Shown in pieces: positions 27,132 through 36,967 of a stretch of 64,000 nucleotides of DNA. Source of the DNA: CAKZML01 sp963823435 (GTDB lineage Bacteria; Pseudomonadota; Gammaproteobacteria; Steroidobacterales; BM003); contig CAWGLN010000013.1 in NCBI GenBank assembly GCA_963823435.1, positions 91,806-155,805 of the forward strand, in the 5' to 3' direction. Under the pieces are notes generated by a model. That model was not told where the DNA came from. It saw nothing but the letters and a program-made list of their open reading frames with translations, and made no database searches. Both the position numbers and the translations under genes were made by a program. Every line of letters starts with the position of its first letter. Position 1 is the stretch's first letter.

Positions 27132-28963
27132 CCCAGTTCGCTTACGGCTCGCCAGGCCTGGTCTATCGCGGCATCTGTGTAGGCAAAGGCCTGGGCATCG
27201 GAATTGGCGATGCAGATGCGACCCGACACGCGCCCGACCACGCACCCAGGGCTTGTCCTGTTCTGATTCAAAAACCGGGTCCCACAGGCTGTTGCCTTCA
27301 TAGGCATAGCCATGTGGCCAGCGATTTACGGTAATCGCCTTTACGTCCCGATCAAACTCAAATCCCGCATGCCCCAGCATGCGACCAAGCTGATCTCGAA
27401 GCTGCTGCTCGAAGTCGTCAAACTCCAGGGCGAGGAGCTTGCGTCTAGCCGGCCCTGATCTTGTCCTTGCCCGGCACCTCCGGCGCATAGGGCACATGCA
27501 CCAGGTGCAGGAGCATCGGCTGGTCCGGCGCGGCGGGATGCTCATAGCCACCCATGGAGACCGGGAAATCCAGGGTCACCCTGCTGAAGAACGCGCCTGG
27601 CGCAGTGATTTGATGCACGCCCAGATCGTGCAAAGGCTTCCCAGTTACGCAGCAGTACGTTCACATACACCAGCGGTATCTTGGGCGCGTACAGCAACGC
27701 CTCTCGCTGGCTGTCGGGCAACTCGGGGCACAGATAGGGAATCACACTGTTATAGCAGGCCAGCACGCAGCCACCGGCCTTTACACTTCGCGCCTTACCC
27801 TGCTCCAGGTACACCAGTGAAACCGTTTTTCCATCCTCATCGTTTGCGACATGCACGACGGTACTGTTCAGACGTATGCGGACATCCTGAGCGGGTCTGT
27901 CCAACACCTCATAGCGCAGCCGACTGAGCACCGAGTCCTCCATCGATTGCCCCGGCAGCGCCCCAGGCACCAGTCCGCGTACCAGCAGCCTTGCCAGCGT
28001 CGCATTGCCATCGGGAAAATGAAAAATATAGGGCTCCTCGCCGTGCCTGGACTTGTCTTCGCGTATCGAATCCAGACCGGGAAAAAAGCCGGCCCAGTTC
28101 AGCACTTCATCACAAGGCAAATCACGTATACCGTAACCCCAGAAGGCCAGTCCCTGGCGCTCGAAATACTGCACCAGGGACGGGTCGACCCGGGCAATTT
28201 TCAGCAGGAAATCTGCATAGCTGACACCGGACAGGCTGGCCCTGGCCCCGGCCTTGTCCTGGCCCGGGAAATAGTCCACGGTTCCGCTGTACAGGCGCAC
28301 CAGGTCCTTTTTGGCTTGCTCACCCAACGGCGTGTCGGCAGCAAAGTCTTCCCAGCTACGCTCATGCACCCCGCTTACGAGGCGATCTATACCGAAGGTT
28401 TCGCGATCAAAGAAAACGCCGCTACCAAGACCTTTTCCAGGGTAAAAATCCTGGTCAAAATACTGGTAAAACTTTTCCGTGCGGATACCGATGTCACGCA
28501 ACAGGCCCTGCGCCCGGGGACTATAACTGGAAGGCGTATCTATGGACTGGGTTCCACCGTAGCCAATCAGCAAACGACCGGCCTGGGTAAATTCGTTGCG
28601 CTTGGCGTGCCCCCCGACGTCATCGTGGTTATCCAATACCAGCACACGAGCACCGGGATGCTCCTGCCGATAAAACCAGGCGGCCGACAAGCCGCTGATT
28701 CCGCCGCCCACCACCACGAGATCATAGTGCTCATCACCGGCCGGTACAGGTCCTTGCCATGAGCCGGCCGCCACCAGGGCGTGGGCATTTTCCCAGGCGC
28801 CATCGTGAGTGCCACGCATACCGGTGAGTTCTGGCGGGTAGCTGACCGAACCCTGCTTGGGAACCGGGACCCCAAAGAGCTCCACCCATGGGCAGAGAAG
28901 CCCGCTGGCAAGGGCCACCCGGGAGCCATTCAGAAATTCCCTGCGGGTAATCTTGCTTGTCAT
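27128..28963 (-). pseudogene. Spermidine dehydrogenase-like Tat-exported flavoprotein, three frameshifts
   Basis: Four frame pieces join into one protein of about 610 residues. It starts at ATG 28963 (MTSKITRREFLNGSRVALASG), a twin-arginine signal (TRREFL). YPPELTGMRGTHDGAWENAHAL matches the opening of SpdH-type proteins, and DLVVVGGGISGLSAAWFYR is the FAD-binding loop. Shifts lie near 27632 (NWEAF to HDLGVHQITAPGAFFS), 27455 (DKIRAG to RRKLLALEFDDF) and 27244 (DKPWV to VGRVSGRICIANSDAQAF), and the end AYTDAAIDQAWRAVSELG is the expected flavin-binding tail. SpdH oxidises spermidine in the periplasm. The conserved motifs across each break argue for sequence errors rather than old decay. Operon with the MFS gene. 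Confidence 0.72.
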
Positions 28964-29266
28964 CTTCCTCGATCTCCCGGTCACGTCGACCCGTCCGAAC
29001 TGTCAACGGATTCCCGGCCAAAGGCAAGTCACCCACACTTTGCGTGAAGCCGGCAAATCAACCTGCAGGGCGCCCGGCAAAATCAGAATAACTTGCCCCA
29101 ATGTAAAAGATAATAGACACTTGCCTCCCGTGATTCCCAAAACACCCGGTTCCTCCTACTGCCTACTATCGTCTTTTGCCAATGCATTCCGTAAGATAGT
29201 CATATGTCGACCCACCCCGTGGCTCGCAGCGAAGTGCACCATTGATGCTTTTATTTAACGAATACT
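28964..29266. other. Divergent intergenic region between oxidase and glutamine synthetase genes
   Basis: 303 bases carrying the promoters of the minus oxidase-MFS operon and the plus-strand glutamine synthetase. It has AT-rich patches (around 29100-29115 and 29190-29210) but no convincing paired -35/-10 boxes, and no palindrome that I could match to a PuuR site. Confidence 0.4.
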
Positions 29267-30658
29267 ATGAACGACACCAAGCAACATAGAAGCGGCAGTT
29301 ACTATTCCGCACAGGAAATTCTGAACCGTTACCCTGATATCAAGACAGCGGAACTGCTGATCTGCGACACCAACGGGGTGTTGCGAGGCAAGCGTGCTGA
29401 TATCAACGCCGTCGACAAGGTGATGGAATCCGGCATGAATCTTCCGCTCTCGGTGTTCGCCCTGGACATCTCTGGCGAGACAGTGGAGGAGACCGGCCTG
29501 GGTATGGATTCCGGCGATGCCGACGGTATTTGCCGGGTTGTCCCGGGCTCGTTGACCGTGGTGCCGTGGCGCAGTCCACCGCGCGCCCAGTTACAGCTAA
29601 CCATGACCAACATGGATGGCACGCCATTCTATGGCGACCCCAGGTTCGTACTTCACCAGGTGCTGGAGCGCTTTCGTGCCGACGGTTTGAAACCAGTCAT
29701 TGCGATGGAAATGGAGTTTTACCTGGTCGACCGCGACCGTGACGCCCAGGGCCGACCCCAACCCCTGTTCTCCCCGGTTACGGGTGAACGCCTGAGTTGC
29801 AGCCAGGTCTACAGCATCGTCGAGCTGGAAGACTACGCGCCCTTCCTGGCGGAGATCGGACGCGCCTCAATCGCCCAGGGGATACCTTCGGAAGGGGCGG
29901 TAAAGGAATATGCCCCGGGTCAGTTCGAAATCAACCTGGCGCACACCGATGATCCGATGCTGGGTTGTGACCAGACGGTCATGCTCAAGCGCTTGATTCG
30001 TGACGTCGCCAGCCGACGTCACAATTACACTGCCACATTTATGCCCAAGCCCTATCCCCAGCACGCAGGCAATGGCATGCATATTCATGTGAGCGTCCTG
30101 GATAAAGACGGCAATAATATTTTCGCCTGCGACAGCGACCCCGACCGGCAGCCCAGGCTGCGTAACGCGGTGGCCGGCCTGGCCGATATCATGCGCGAGT
30201 CCATGCTGATATTCGCGCCCAACGCCAATTCCTATCGCAGATTCCGCGAGGATTCCTATGCCCCCACCAACAGGGCGTGGGGGTATAACAACCGAACCAC
30301 AGGTCTGCGTATCCCGGCCACCCTGGGCGACGAAAGCCGCATCGAACACCGGGTCGCGGGCGCGGACACCAATCCGTATTTACTGACGGCGGCAGTATTG
30401 GCTGGTATTCATCACGGCCTCAGCAACAAACTTGAGCCCGCGGACATCACCGTGGGCAATGCCTACAAACAGCTCACCAGCGACCTGCCTCTGACCTGGC
30501 ATGAAGCCATGAAAGCTTTCTCCGCCTCCACGGTCCTGCCGGACTACCTGGGCGAGACCTTTGTGAAGATGTTCTATGACATCAAGCACCAGGAGTACGA
30601 GCAGTTCAATGCCGAGGTCACGGCCCTGGAATACGAGTGGTATTTGAGAAATATCTAG
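29267..30658 (+). CDS. puuA: Glutamine synthetase family, gamma-glutamylpolyamine synthetase (PuuA-like)
   Basis: 463 residues. Glutamine synthetase fold: N-terminal domain about 25-125, then the metal/ATP sites EMEFYLVDRD, QFEINLAHTD, NGMHIHVSVLDKDG, and the R-rich WGYNNRTTGLRIP. Length and N-terminus resemble PuuA, which ligates glutamate to putrescine, rather than housekeeping GlnA, and no adenylylation-site Tyr loop is evident. The context (PuuR-, PuuB-, PuuD-like genes, second PuuA-like enzyme) supports ATP-dependent glutamylation of polyamines or other amines. It is convergent with the regulator gene. Confidence 0.85.
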   Translation: MNDTKQHRSGSYYSAQEILNRYPDIKTAELLICDTNGVLRGKRADINAVDKVMESGMNLPLSVFALDISGETVEETGLGMDSGDADGICRVVPGSLTVVPWRSPPRAQLQLTMTNMDGTPFYGDPRFVLHQVLERFRADGLKPVIAMEMEFYLVDRDRDAQGRPQPLFSPVTGERLSCSQVYSIVELEDYAPFLAEIGRASIAQGIPSEGAVKEYAPGQFEINLAHTDDPMLGCDQTVMLKRLIRDVASRRHNYTATFMPKPYPQHAGNGMHIHVSVLDKDGNNIFACDSDPDRQPRLRNAVAGLADIMRESMLIFAPNANSYRRFREDSYAPTNRAWGYNNRTTGLRIPATLGDESRIEHRVAGADTNPYLLTAAVLAGIHHGLSNKLEPADITVGNAYKQLTSDLPLTWHEAMKAFSASTVLPDYLGETFVKMFYDIKHQEYEQFNAEVTALEYEWYLRNI

Positions 30659-30700
30659 CTGTGCGGCGCACGGCAGGGTGCGTTTCACCCACCGTTATAG

Positions 30701-30767
30701 ATGGTGCACGGAGTGCACCCTACGGGCTCAGGACGATAGCAATGGCGCACGGAGTGCATCCTACGGG
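30701..30767. repeat. Two-copy 26-bp repeat (REP-like)
   Basis: Copies at 30701-30726 and 30742-30767 share ATGGyGCACGGAGTGCAyCC followed by TACGGG, with only two differences. Each copy holds the small palindrome GTGCACGGAGTGCAC or a variant. It sits in the space between two convergent genes, a usual place for REP-type sequences, and could act as a transcript-end structure. Confidence 0.6.
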
Positions 30768-30800
30768 CCCCAGGGATAATCGGAAGCCGGTTTACAGCGG

Positions 30801-31343
30801 CTAAAAACTGGGCGGTGTACAGGCGCTGACGATTTCGCAGACTTCCTTGCCACGATTCCGCAAGCGGTGGGGAAAATGGGTTTCGAAATAATAGGCATCC
30901 CCGGCATTCAAGATGCGGGTCTTGCCCGCAATGGTGATTTCGATGCTGCCCCGGATCACCACACCACCCTCCTCGCCCCTGTGCGTAAGGGTCTCCGGAC
31001 CGGTATCTGATCCGGGCGGGTAAAACTCGTGCAGGATGCTCATCGCCCGATCCTTCTTGTTGGCCGCCACCAGCAACATCGATATTTCATCGCTGCTCAC
31101 ATCGACCAGTTCTTCACGCGTGTAGAAGTGTCCCTCATCGTGCTCAAAGTCGTAGGTGAAGAAATCCGCCAGTGTCATGGGCAAGCCATCCAGCACTTTG
31201 CGTAAGGAAGCCACGGACGGACTCACCCGATTTTGCTCTACCAGGGAGATCGTGCTGTTGGTTACGCCGGCACGCTTGGCCAACTCGCGTTGGGATAGTC
31301 CACGCATTCCGCGAACTGCCTTGAGTCTTGCGCCAATATCCAT
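30801..31343 (-). CDS. puuR: PuuR-type transcriptional regulator (HTH plus cupin)
   Basis: 180 residues from ATG 31343 (MDIGARLKAVRGMRGLSQ). An XRE-family helix-turn-helix (LSQRELAKRAGVTNSTISLVEQ) covers residues 7-60, and a C-terminal cupin with GSDTGPETLTHRGEEGGVVIRG and DAYYFETHFPHRLRN covers 110-175. This is the layout of PuuR, which represses the putrescine-use genes and lets go on binding putrescine. It is downstream of the puuB-like gene, with the MITE-like element between them, and probably controls the surrounding operons. Confidence 0.87.
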   Translation of the reverse strand: MDIGARLKAVRGMRGLSQRELAKRAGVTNSTISLVEQNRVSPSVASLRKVLDGLPMTLADFFTYDFEHDEGHFYTREELVDVSSDEISMLLVAANKKDRAMSILHEFYPPGSDTGPETLTHRGEEGGVVIRGSIEITIAGKTRILNAGDAYYFETHFPHRLRNRGKEVCEIVSACTPPSF

Positions 31344-31393
31344 TGTCAGGAATCTCCCGCTTGCATACATCCGGGGGCCGCCCCGGCGCGTCC

Positions 31394-31557
31394 AGGGAAC
31401 CTCTGATTTATTCTGGACAAAGTAGCTTGTTGGCGAAAAGATTCAGATTCAAGGCGCCAATCGCACGTAGTAGTGGGACTACTGCGAAGATTGGCAACGC
31501 AGAAGCTGGATTTTTTAGCCGCAAGAGTCGAGTTCATGAATAGATCAGAGGTTCCCT
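31394..31557. mobile_element. MITE-like element, 164 bp
   Basis: The ends are inverted repeats: AGGGAACCTCTGATTTATTC at the left, and the right end reads AGGGAACCTCTGATCTATTC on the minus strand, 19 of 20 identical. The inside can fold into a long hairpin: GCCAATC pairs with GATTGGC, and AGTAGT pairs with ACTACT around GGG. No transposase is encoded. The right end supplies the TAG stop of the puuB-like gene. A single similar end occurs at 36951-36967. No clear target-site duplication was identified. Confidence 0.65.
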
Positions 31558-32836
31558 AGAGTTTGTCTTTCAAGGAAAAGAACAACATTCCCAAAACCAT
31601 ACCGGGATAGCGCAGCAAGGTGCCGCCCGGAAAGGTATGGATCGGAAGTTTTGAAAACACGTCCAGCCGCTCAGCCGTACCGGCTATGGCCTCTGCAATG
31701 ATCTTGCCTGCGAACACCGAGGTTGACACACCGTGACCAGAATAGCCCTGGCCGAAAAACAGATTTGGCTTCACCCGTCCAATATGTGGCAGGCGGTTCA
31801 CGGTTACCGACAGCGTGCCGCCCCAGGCGTAGTCGATTTTCACGTCGTCCAGTTGTGGAAACAGCTTGATCATGTAGGGACGTACGAAATTCAGAATATC
31901 CCCGGGAAAGGATGGTCGGTAATTCTCACCACCACCAAACAACAGCCTGTGATCCTCCGACATACGGAAATAATTCACCACGAAGCGACTGTCATGCACG
32001 CCGATGCGACGGCTGATGATTGACCTCGCTCGCTCCTCTCCCAGAGGCTCGGTGGCAATCATGAAATTGTTAATCGGCATGATCTTGCCCGCCACCCTGC
32101 TTTCCAGTTTGCCCAGGTAGCCGTTACATCCAAGGACTACAAAAGAGGCCTTTACAGAACCCCTTGCGGTGCTCACCAATGACGGATCCGCACGGGTGTA
32201 GCCGGTTACCCTGGAATTCTCAAATATCAGTACCCCGGCCTCCTTCGCCGCTCGCGCCAGACCCAGCGAAAAATTCAGGGGGTGCAGGTGCGCCGCCTGT
32301 TCGTCAAGAAATCCCTCGAGAAACGTGGGTGTGTCCACCAGCGAACGAATTTCTTCCCTGGCGACCGAACGTGTATGGGGGTAGTCGTAGCGTTGCGCCA
32401 GTGCGTCGGACAATTCCTGGGCCCAACCCAGGTAGCTTTTCTTGTGCACGCCAACCAGTTGTCCTTTCTGCAGATCACACTGGATGTTGTGCCTGGCGAC
32501 GCGTTCGCGGATCTCGGTCTTTGCCGCCTCGGCAAAGTCCCAGAACGTGCGAGAGGTCGCATAGCCGAAGGCCTCTTCCATCTCCAGCACATCCTTGCGC
32601 TGCCCGCTTCCAACCAGTCCGCCATTTCGCCCCGAAGCGCCAAACCCTATACGCTCGGCCTCCAGCAGCGCCACCTTGTAGCCCCGCTCCGCCAGGTTCA
32701 GGGCAGCCGAAAGCCCGGTGAACCCACCACCGATGACACAGACATCAACCTGCAGGTCCTGCGTCAGTTCGGGATGGTCTTGCATGCCTACGGCCGTGGC
32801 AACGTAGTAGGTATCAGGATGGCCGCTTGAAGTCAT
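31556..32836 (-). CDS. puuB: Gamma-glutamylpolyamine oxidoreductase (PuuB-like FAD oxidase)
   Basis: 426 residues from ATG 32836, chosen for the CGGGGGAGACT ribosome site; this equals the length of E. coli PuuB. The FAD-binding loop DVCVIGGGFTGLSAALNLAERG is at about 30, then FGASGRNGGLVGSGQ, and the DAO-family C-terminal portion IGRVKPNLFFGQGYSGHG. PuuB oxidises gamma-glutamylputrescine to the aldehyde. The stop TAG lies inside the end of a MITE-like repeat, so a slightly different original C-terminus is possible. Upstream is the aminotransferase gene, 50 bases away. Confidence 0.87.
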   Translation of the reverse strand: MTSSGHPDTYYVATAVGMQDHPELTQDLQVDVCVIGGGFTGLSAALNLAERGYKVALLEAERIGFGASGRNGGLVGSGQRKDVLEMEEAFGYATSRTFWDFAEAAKTEIRERVARHNIQCDLQKGQLVGVHKKSYLGWAQELSDALAQRYDYPHTRSVAREEIRSLVDTPTFLEGFLDEQAAHLHPLNFSLGLARAAKEAGVLIFENSRVTGYTRADPSLVSTARGSVKASFVVLGCNGYLGKLESRVAGKIMPINNFMIATEPLGEERARSIISRRIGVHDSRFVVNYFRMSEDHRLLFGGGENYRPSFPGDILNFVRPYMIKLFPQLDDVKIDYAWGGTLSVTVNRLPHIGRVKPNLFFGQGYSGHGVSTSVFAGKIIAEAIAGTAERLDVFSKLPIHTFPGGTLLRYPGMVLGMLFFSLKDKL

Positions 32837-32886
32837 AGTCTCCCCCGGGGAATAGCTTCCTGCCCCCGGGCAGGAAGCGGTTTCCG

Positions 32887-34257
32887 CTACAGAACCTGCG
32901 CCGCCGTGTCGTCCAGGCACTTGCGCGCAAGCCTGGCCATCTCGTCGATCTGGTCCACCGTAATCACCAGCGGGGGTGCAGAAATCATCGTATCGCCCAC
33001 CGAACGCATCACCAGTCCGTTGGCAAAACAGGCAGTCCTGCAGATGAATCCGACATCACCCTTGGGGGTGAACAACTCCCTGGTTTTCTTGTTCTTGACC
33101 AGTTCGATGGCACCCATCAATCCCGACGGTACGCGTTTCACCCACCAGCGGATGGTCCGCCAGTTCCGCCCAGCGCTTGGCGTAATGCGGCCCGGTCACG
33201 TTCTTGACCTGTTCGATCACGTGCTCATCACGCAGAAGTTCCAGGTTCTTGATCGCGACCGCACAGCAAACCGGATGACCCGAGTAGGTATAGCCGTGGG
33301 TGAATTCACCGCCGTCCGTGGTCAGCACCCCGGCCACGCGATCGCCTACCAGCACGCCACCCAGGGGCAGGTAACCGGAGGTGACGCCCTTGGCAAAGGT
33401 GATCAGGTCCGGCTTGATCCCGAAATACTGAGACCCAAACCACTCACCGAGACGACCAAAGCCGGTGATGACCTCGTCGGCGATCAGCAGGATGCCGTAC
33501 TCGTCGCAAATACGCTGGATTTCCGGCCAGTAGGTGGCCGGCGGAATTATCAACCCCGCCCGCGCCCTGTATGGGCTCTCCAATGAAGGCCGCAACGTTC
33601 TCGGCGCCAAGCTCCAGGATTTTTCTCTCCAGGGCGCGCGCGGTATCCAGCCCAAAGGCATCCCTGTCCAGGTCTCCGTGGTAGCCAAACCAGTATGGCT
33701 GCTCAATATGGACTACACCGGGAATGGTCAGGCCAAGCTGATCATGCATACCCTTCATGCCACCCAGGGTGGCGCCGCCGATGGTGCTGCCATGATAGGC
33801 ATTGACCCGACTGATGATGGTCTGGCGATCAGGTTGACCCTTGAGCTGCCAGTAACGGCGAACCAGGCGAATGATCGTGTCATTCGACTCGGAACCGGAG
33901 CCGGCGAAGAAACACGTGATTCAGGTGCTCTGGGGCCACCTCGGCCAGCAACCTGGACAGCGCAATAGCCGGCGGATGAGAGGTCTGGAAGAAGCTGTTG
34001 TAATAAGGCAGCTGCTCGAGCTGACGGGTGGCTGCATCAATCAGTTCCTGGCGGCCGTATCCCATGTTCACACACCAAAGACCCGCCATGCCGTCGAGGA
34101 TCTTGTTGCCATCGGCATCCCACAGGTAAATGCCATCAGCCTTCTCGATAATGCGCGAGCCCTTTTCCGCCAGTCCCTTGAAGTCGGTAAAGGGATGCAG
34201 GTAATGGGCAGAGTCCAACTTTTGCCATTCTTTTGTCGTCCGCTTTTTAATACCCAT
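32887..34257 (-). pseudogene. Class III aminotransferase (putrescine/polyamine type, SpuC-like), three frameshifts
   Basis: One protein of about 456 residues in pieces. Start ATG 34257 (MGIKKRTTKEWQKLDSAHYLHPF). The frame shifts near 33912 (LNHVF continues FAGSGSESNDTIIRLVRRYW), near 33551 (IGEPIQGAGG continues IIPPATYWPEIQ) and near 33122 (HPLVGETRTVG continues LMGAIELVKNKKTRELF). It ends LARKCLDDTAAQVL. The PLP Lys lies in ITFAKGVTSGYLPLGG, and the DEVITGFGR motif is present. The closest type transfers amino groups from putrescine or related omega-amines to pyruvate. Whole-length conservation suggests sequence errors. It sits between the second glutamine synthetase and the PuuB-like gene. 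Confidence 0.75.
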
Positions 34258-34345
34258 CACTTACACCCCCGTATTGTTGTCACTGCCACCACTGGCGTCG
34301 TCCAAATCAAAATCCGCAGCCATCAAGACCATGGCTGCCCTGACA

Positions 34346-35696
34346 TCACACATTCAGCAGCAGGTATTCTCGTTCCCAGGCACTGATGACCCGGAAGAAC
34401 TCTGTGTATTCCTCTTCCTTCATTTCACAGTACACACTGATGAATCGATCACCCAGCATCTGGCGCATGCCCTCGCTGGCCCGCAACATACCTACCGCTT
34501 GCGAAACCTCTCGAGGCAGGCTGTGGGGCAAGTTGTAAGCGCTGCCTATCACTTGTTTGCTCGGTGACAATTTCTGCTTCATACCCAGGTAGCCCGCAGG
34601 CCAGGGTGGCGGCAAAGGCAAGATACGGATTGGCATCCGCACCCGGCACACGATTCTCCACCCGTCGCGCCTCCGGATCCGAACGTGGAACCCGCAGCCC
34701 GACAGTTCGATTGTCATATCCCCATTGCACGTTTATGGGTGACGACAGTCTGCCCATAAAGCGCCGGTAGCTGTTCACATAGGGGGCGAACAACATGGTG
34801 GCCTCGGGAATGTAGCGCTGAAGTCCTGCAATGTAGGAATGGAATGCCTGGCTGTCCTCGCCCTTGGCATCGGTGAAAATGTTCTTGCCGGTCTTTTCAT
34901 CGACAACGCTGACATGCATATGCATGGCGCTGCCCGGTTCGTTCTCCATGGGCTTGGCCATGAAGGTGGCATAAATATTCCGCCGCATGGCCGCCTCGCG
35001 TACCAGGCGCTTGAACAGGAATACCTGGTCCGCAAGATCCAGGGGGTCCCCGTGCAAAAAGTTGATTTCCAACTGGGCAGCCCCGGATTCATGCACCAGG
35101 TTGTCCACGATGATTTCCTGCGCCTCACAGAAGTCGTAAATATCGTCAATCAGCGGATCAAACTCGTTGATCGCGTCGATACTGAAGGCCTGGCGCACGG
35201 TCTCCTGGCGACCGGATCGACCCACAGGCGGCTCCAGCGGGATATCAGGATCAGTGTTGGGCTTGACCAGGAAAAACTCCACTTCCGGCGCCAGCACCGG
35301 ACGCCAGCCCTCTGCCTTGTACAGATCCAGTACCCGGCGCAATACGTAACGCGGTGAAATATCGATCGGGTCTCCATCCTGGGTGAAGCAGTCGTGGATC
35401 ACCACGGCGGTACGCTCGGAAGCCCACGGCACCATGCGAATGGTGGACGCATCCGGACGCAGGATCATGTCGTGGTCGACCTCATCCACCAGGTCGGTAT
35501 CCGAGCACTCGCCTGTCACCGTCTGAATAAACACCGACTCGGGCAGCTTCAGTCCCTCGCGGCGAAATTTGCTGGCCGGAACAAATTTGCCCCGGGCCAC
35601 GCACGCCATATCCGGCACGATACCCTCAACCTCGGATATGCCGCGCTCCTTGAGCCACTCTTCGATGAAATCCGAGTCTTCGTTATTTTCCAACAT
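34346..35696 (-). CDS. Second glutamine synthetase family protein (PuuA-like), one frameshift
   Basis: About 450 residues when repaired. The main frame from ATG 35696 runs to AATLACG, where the reading should go into YLGMKQKLSPSKQVIGSAYNLP; the shift is at about 34596. The end is FFRVISAWEREYLLLNV. ATP/metal motifs APEVEFFLVKPN, QLEINFLHGDP, SAMHMHVSVVDE and WGYDNRTVGLRVP are complete. It differs considerably from the 29.3 kb paralogue, so the two probably prefer different amines (as in Pseudomonas, where several PuuA-like enzymes coexist). It follows the PuuD-like gene by three bases. Confidence 0.8.
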
Positions 35697-35699
35697 AAA

Positions 35700-36455
35700 T
35701 CACCGTGCTTGTCTGTACTGAATTGCCGCCAGGCCAAATGCCCTGAATATCGCCGTTGAGACCGGGCTTTCCGTTGCCATCCATTCCGGATGCCATTGCA
35801 ACGCAAGTGTAAATCCAGGCGCGTTTTCGACTCTGAATGCCTCTATCAACCCGTCGTGCGCCCATGCTTCTGCGAGCAATCCGGCGCCGAGTTTATCGAT
35901 GCCCTGCCCATGTAATGAATTCACTGCGGCAGATTCGGTTCCCGTCAAGGTGTGCAGAAGCCCCCCGGCCTGGAAGCGAACATCGTGCGCCGGCAAGAAG
36001 CGCTGTTCCACGGGCTGATCGTGATCATCACGATGATCATCGAAACCTTCCTGCTCATGCACTCTCTGGTGCAGGCTGCCACCAAATGCAACGTTCATTT
36101 CCTGTAAGCCGCGACAAACCCCCAGCAGGGGCATGCCACGCTCGATAACCCGGGGAATCAGACCCAATGTAGTGGTGTCGCGCAGGGGATCGTGATCCGA
36201 GCCGTTGCGGCTGACGTCTCCGCCGTAATGATGGGCCTCGATATTACTCGGGCTGCCGGTCAGGAAAATGCCGTCCAGCCTGTCCAGGACCTGGTCATCC
36301 AGCATGGCGTCACCCATGGCCGGCAACATCACCGGTATGGCATCGGCAGCCTCGCTGATCGCATTCAGGTATTGCTCAAGAACACCGTGAATGTGGCGGT
36401 TCATGAAAGGCCGCCTGCAGGCGGAAACACCGATTACCGGTCTGTTGCTTTTCAT
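35700..36455 (-). CDS. puuD: Gamma-glutamyl-GABA hydrolase (PuuD, class I glutamine amidotransferase-like)
   Basis: 251 residues from ATG 36455 (MKSNRPVIGVSACRR); the longer start at 36524 adds an atypical tail. GVCRGLQEMNVAFGGSLHQ carries the catalytic Cys and nucleophile elbow, VNSLHGQGIDKLG the second structural motif, and ALQWHPEW the catalytic His with a following acid. PuuD releases GABA from gamma-glutamyl-GABA as the last step of the glutamylated putrescine route. First gene of the minus operon puuD-puuA2-aminotransferase-puuB. No PuuC aldehyde dehydrogenase is in the window. Confidence 0.88.
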   Translation of the reverse strand: MKSNRPVIGVSACRRPFMNRHIHGVLEQYLNAISEAADAIPVMLPAMGDAMLDDQVLDRLDGIFLTGSPSNIEAHHYGGDVSRNGSDHDPLRDTTTLGLIPRVIERGMPLLGVCRGLQEMNVAFGGSLHQRVHEQEGFDDHRDDHDQPVEQRFLPAHDVRFQAGGLLHTLTGTESAAVNSLHGQGIDKLGAGLLAEAWAHDGLIEAFRVENAPGFTLALQWHPEWMATESPVSTAIFRAFGLAAIQYRQAR

Positions 36456-36964
36456 TCTATTTCTCGCCCGGCCCTTGTCCGGTACCTCGTTCCTGCTGGC
36501 TGGTCGCCCAAGGTCAGACCCCATCGCGACTCATGCATCGAGAGCATCCCACAAGACCTTTGGCCCAGGGCAGCTTCCCACTCTTAACCTGGTTTTTTGA
36601 GGAAATGAAGCCTCCTGCGCCGCTTCCTGTCCGCCATTCTGGTTACCAGGTGGTGGTATGGAAGCGAGAGCGGTCTCCAGTGAAGACAGGCGTGTCGGGC
36701 GAGACCATGTTTGTTGGCAGTTGCACAGGGTGCCTTACACCTTCATGACTGCCCCGGTCTGTAGCCCGACATCGGTCCCCGCACCCAGGCAGTACAGCGC
36801 CTTTGTCAGCAGGGACAGTGTCCAGCGAAGCTCTGAAAACCTCAGCGGATCATATCAAAGGTGTTCAATAAATTAAACACCCAAACCTCCAAAGGAAACA
36901 AACGGTCCAGAAACGTCAATTAAAATTGTCAAAACCACCTCTTCCGAAACAAATCAGAGGCTCC
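36456..36964. other. Intergenic region of 509 bases upstream of the puuD operon
   Basis: No credible gene was found; the open frames here have poor codon use and no recognisable product. It should hold the puuD operon promoter on the minus strand. At 36861-36880 there is an imperfect palindrome, GTGTTCAATAAATTAAACAC (8 of 10 base pairs in the arms match), which could be an operator or the start of a weak hairpin. Its distal end carries a repeat end described separately. Confidence 0.45.
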
Positions 36965-36967
36965 CTA
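36951..36967 (-). repeat. Single MITE-type end (solo inverted-repeat end)
   Basis: On the minus strand this reads TAGGGAGCCTCTGATTT, matching the terminal repeat of the 164-bp element at 31394-31557 at all but one of its first fifteen bases. No matching partner end was found in the neighbouring 500 bases. As in the other copy, its TAG forms the stop codon of the adjacent gene, here the dimethylargininase-like gene. Confidence 0.5.

Noticed and set aside
27132..27551. Extended N-terminus of the MFS transporter up to 27551
   Set aside because: That stretch encodes the oxidase C-terminus (KLLALEFDDFEQQ and so on) after a frameshift, not transporter sequence.
30701..30767. Start of a CRISPR array
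   Set aside because: Only two copies, 15 bases apart, with internal symmetry and no cas genes; REP-type repeat fits better.
31346..31537. 63-residue minus-strand open frame inside the MITE-like element
   Set aside because: It is defined by the repeat and its hairpin, has no recognisable domain, and runs past the element's left end into flanking DNA. It is more likely repeat sequence than a gene.
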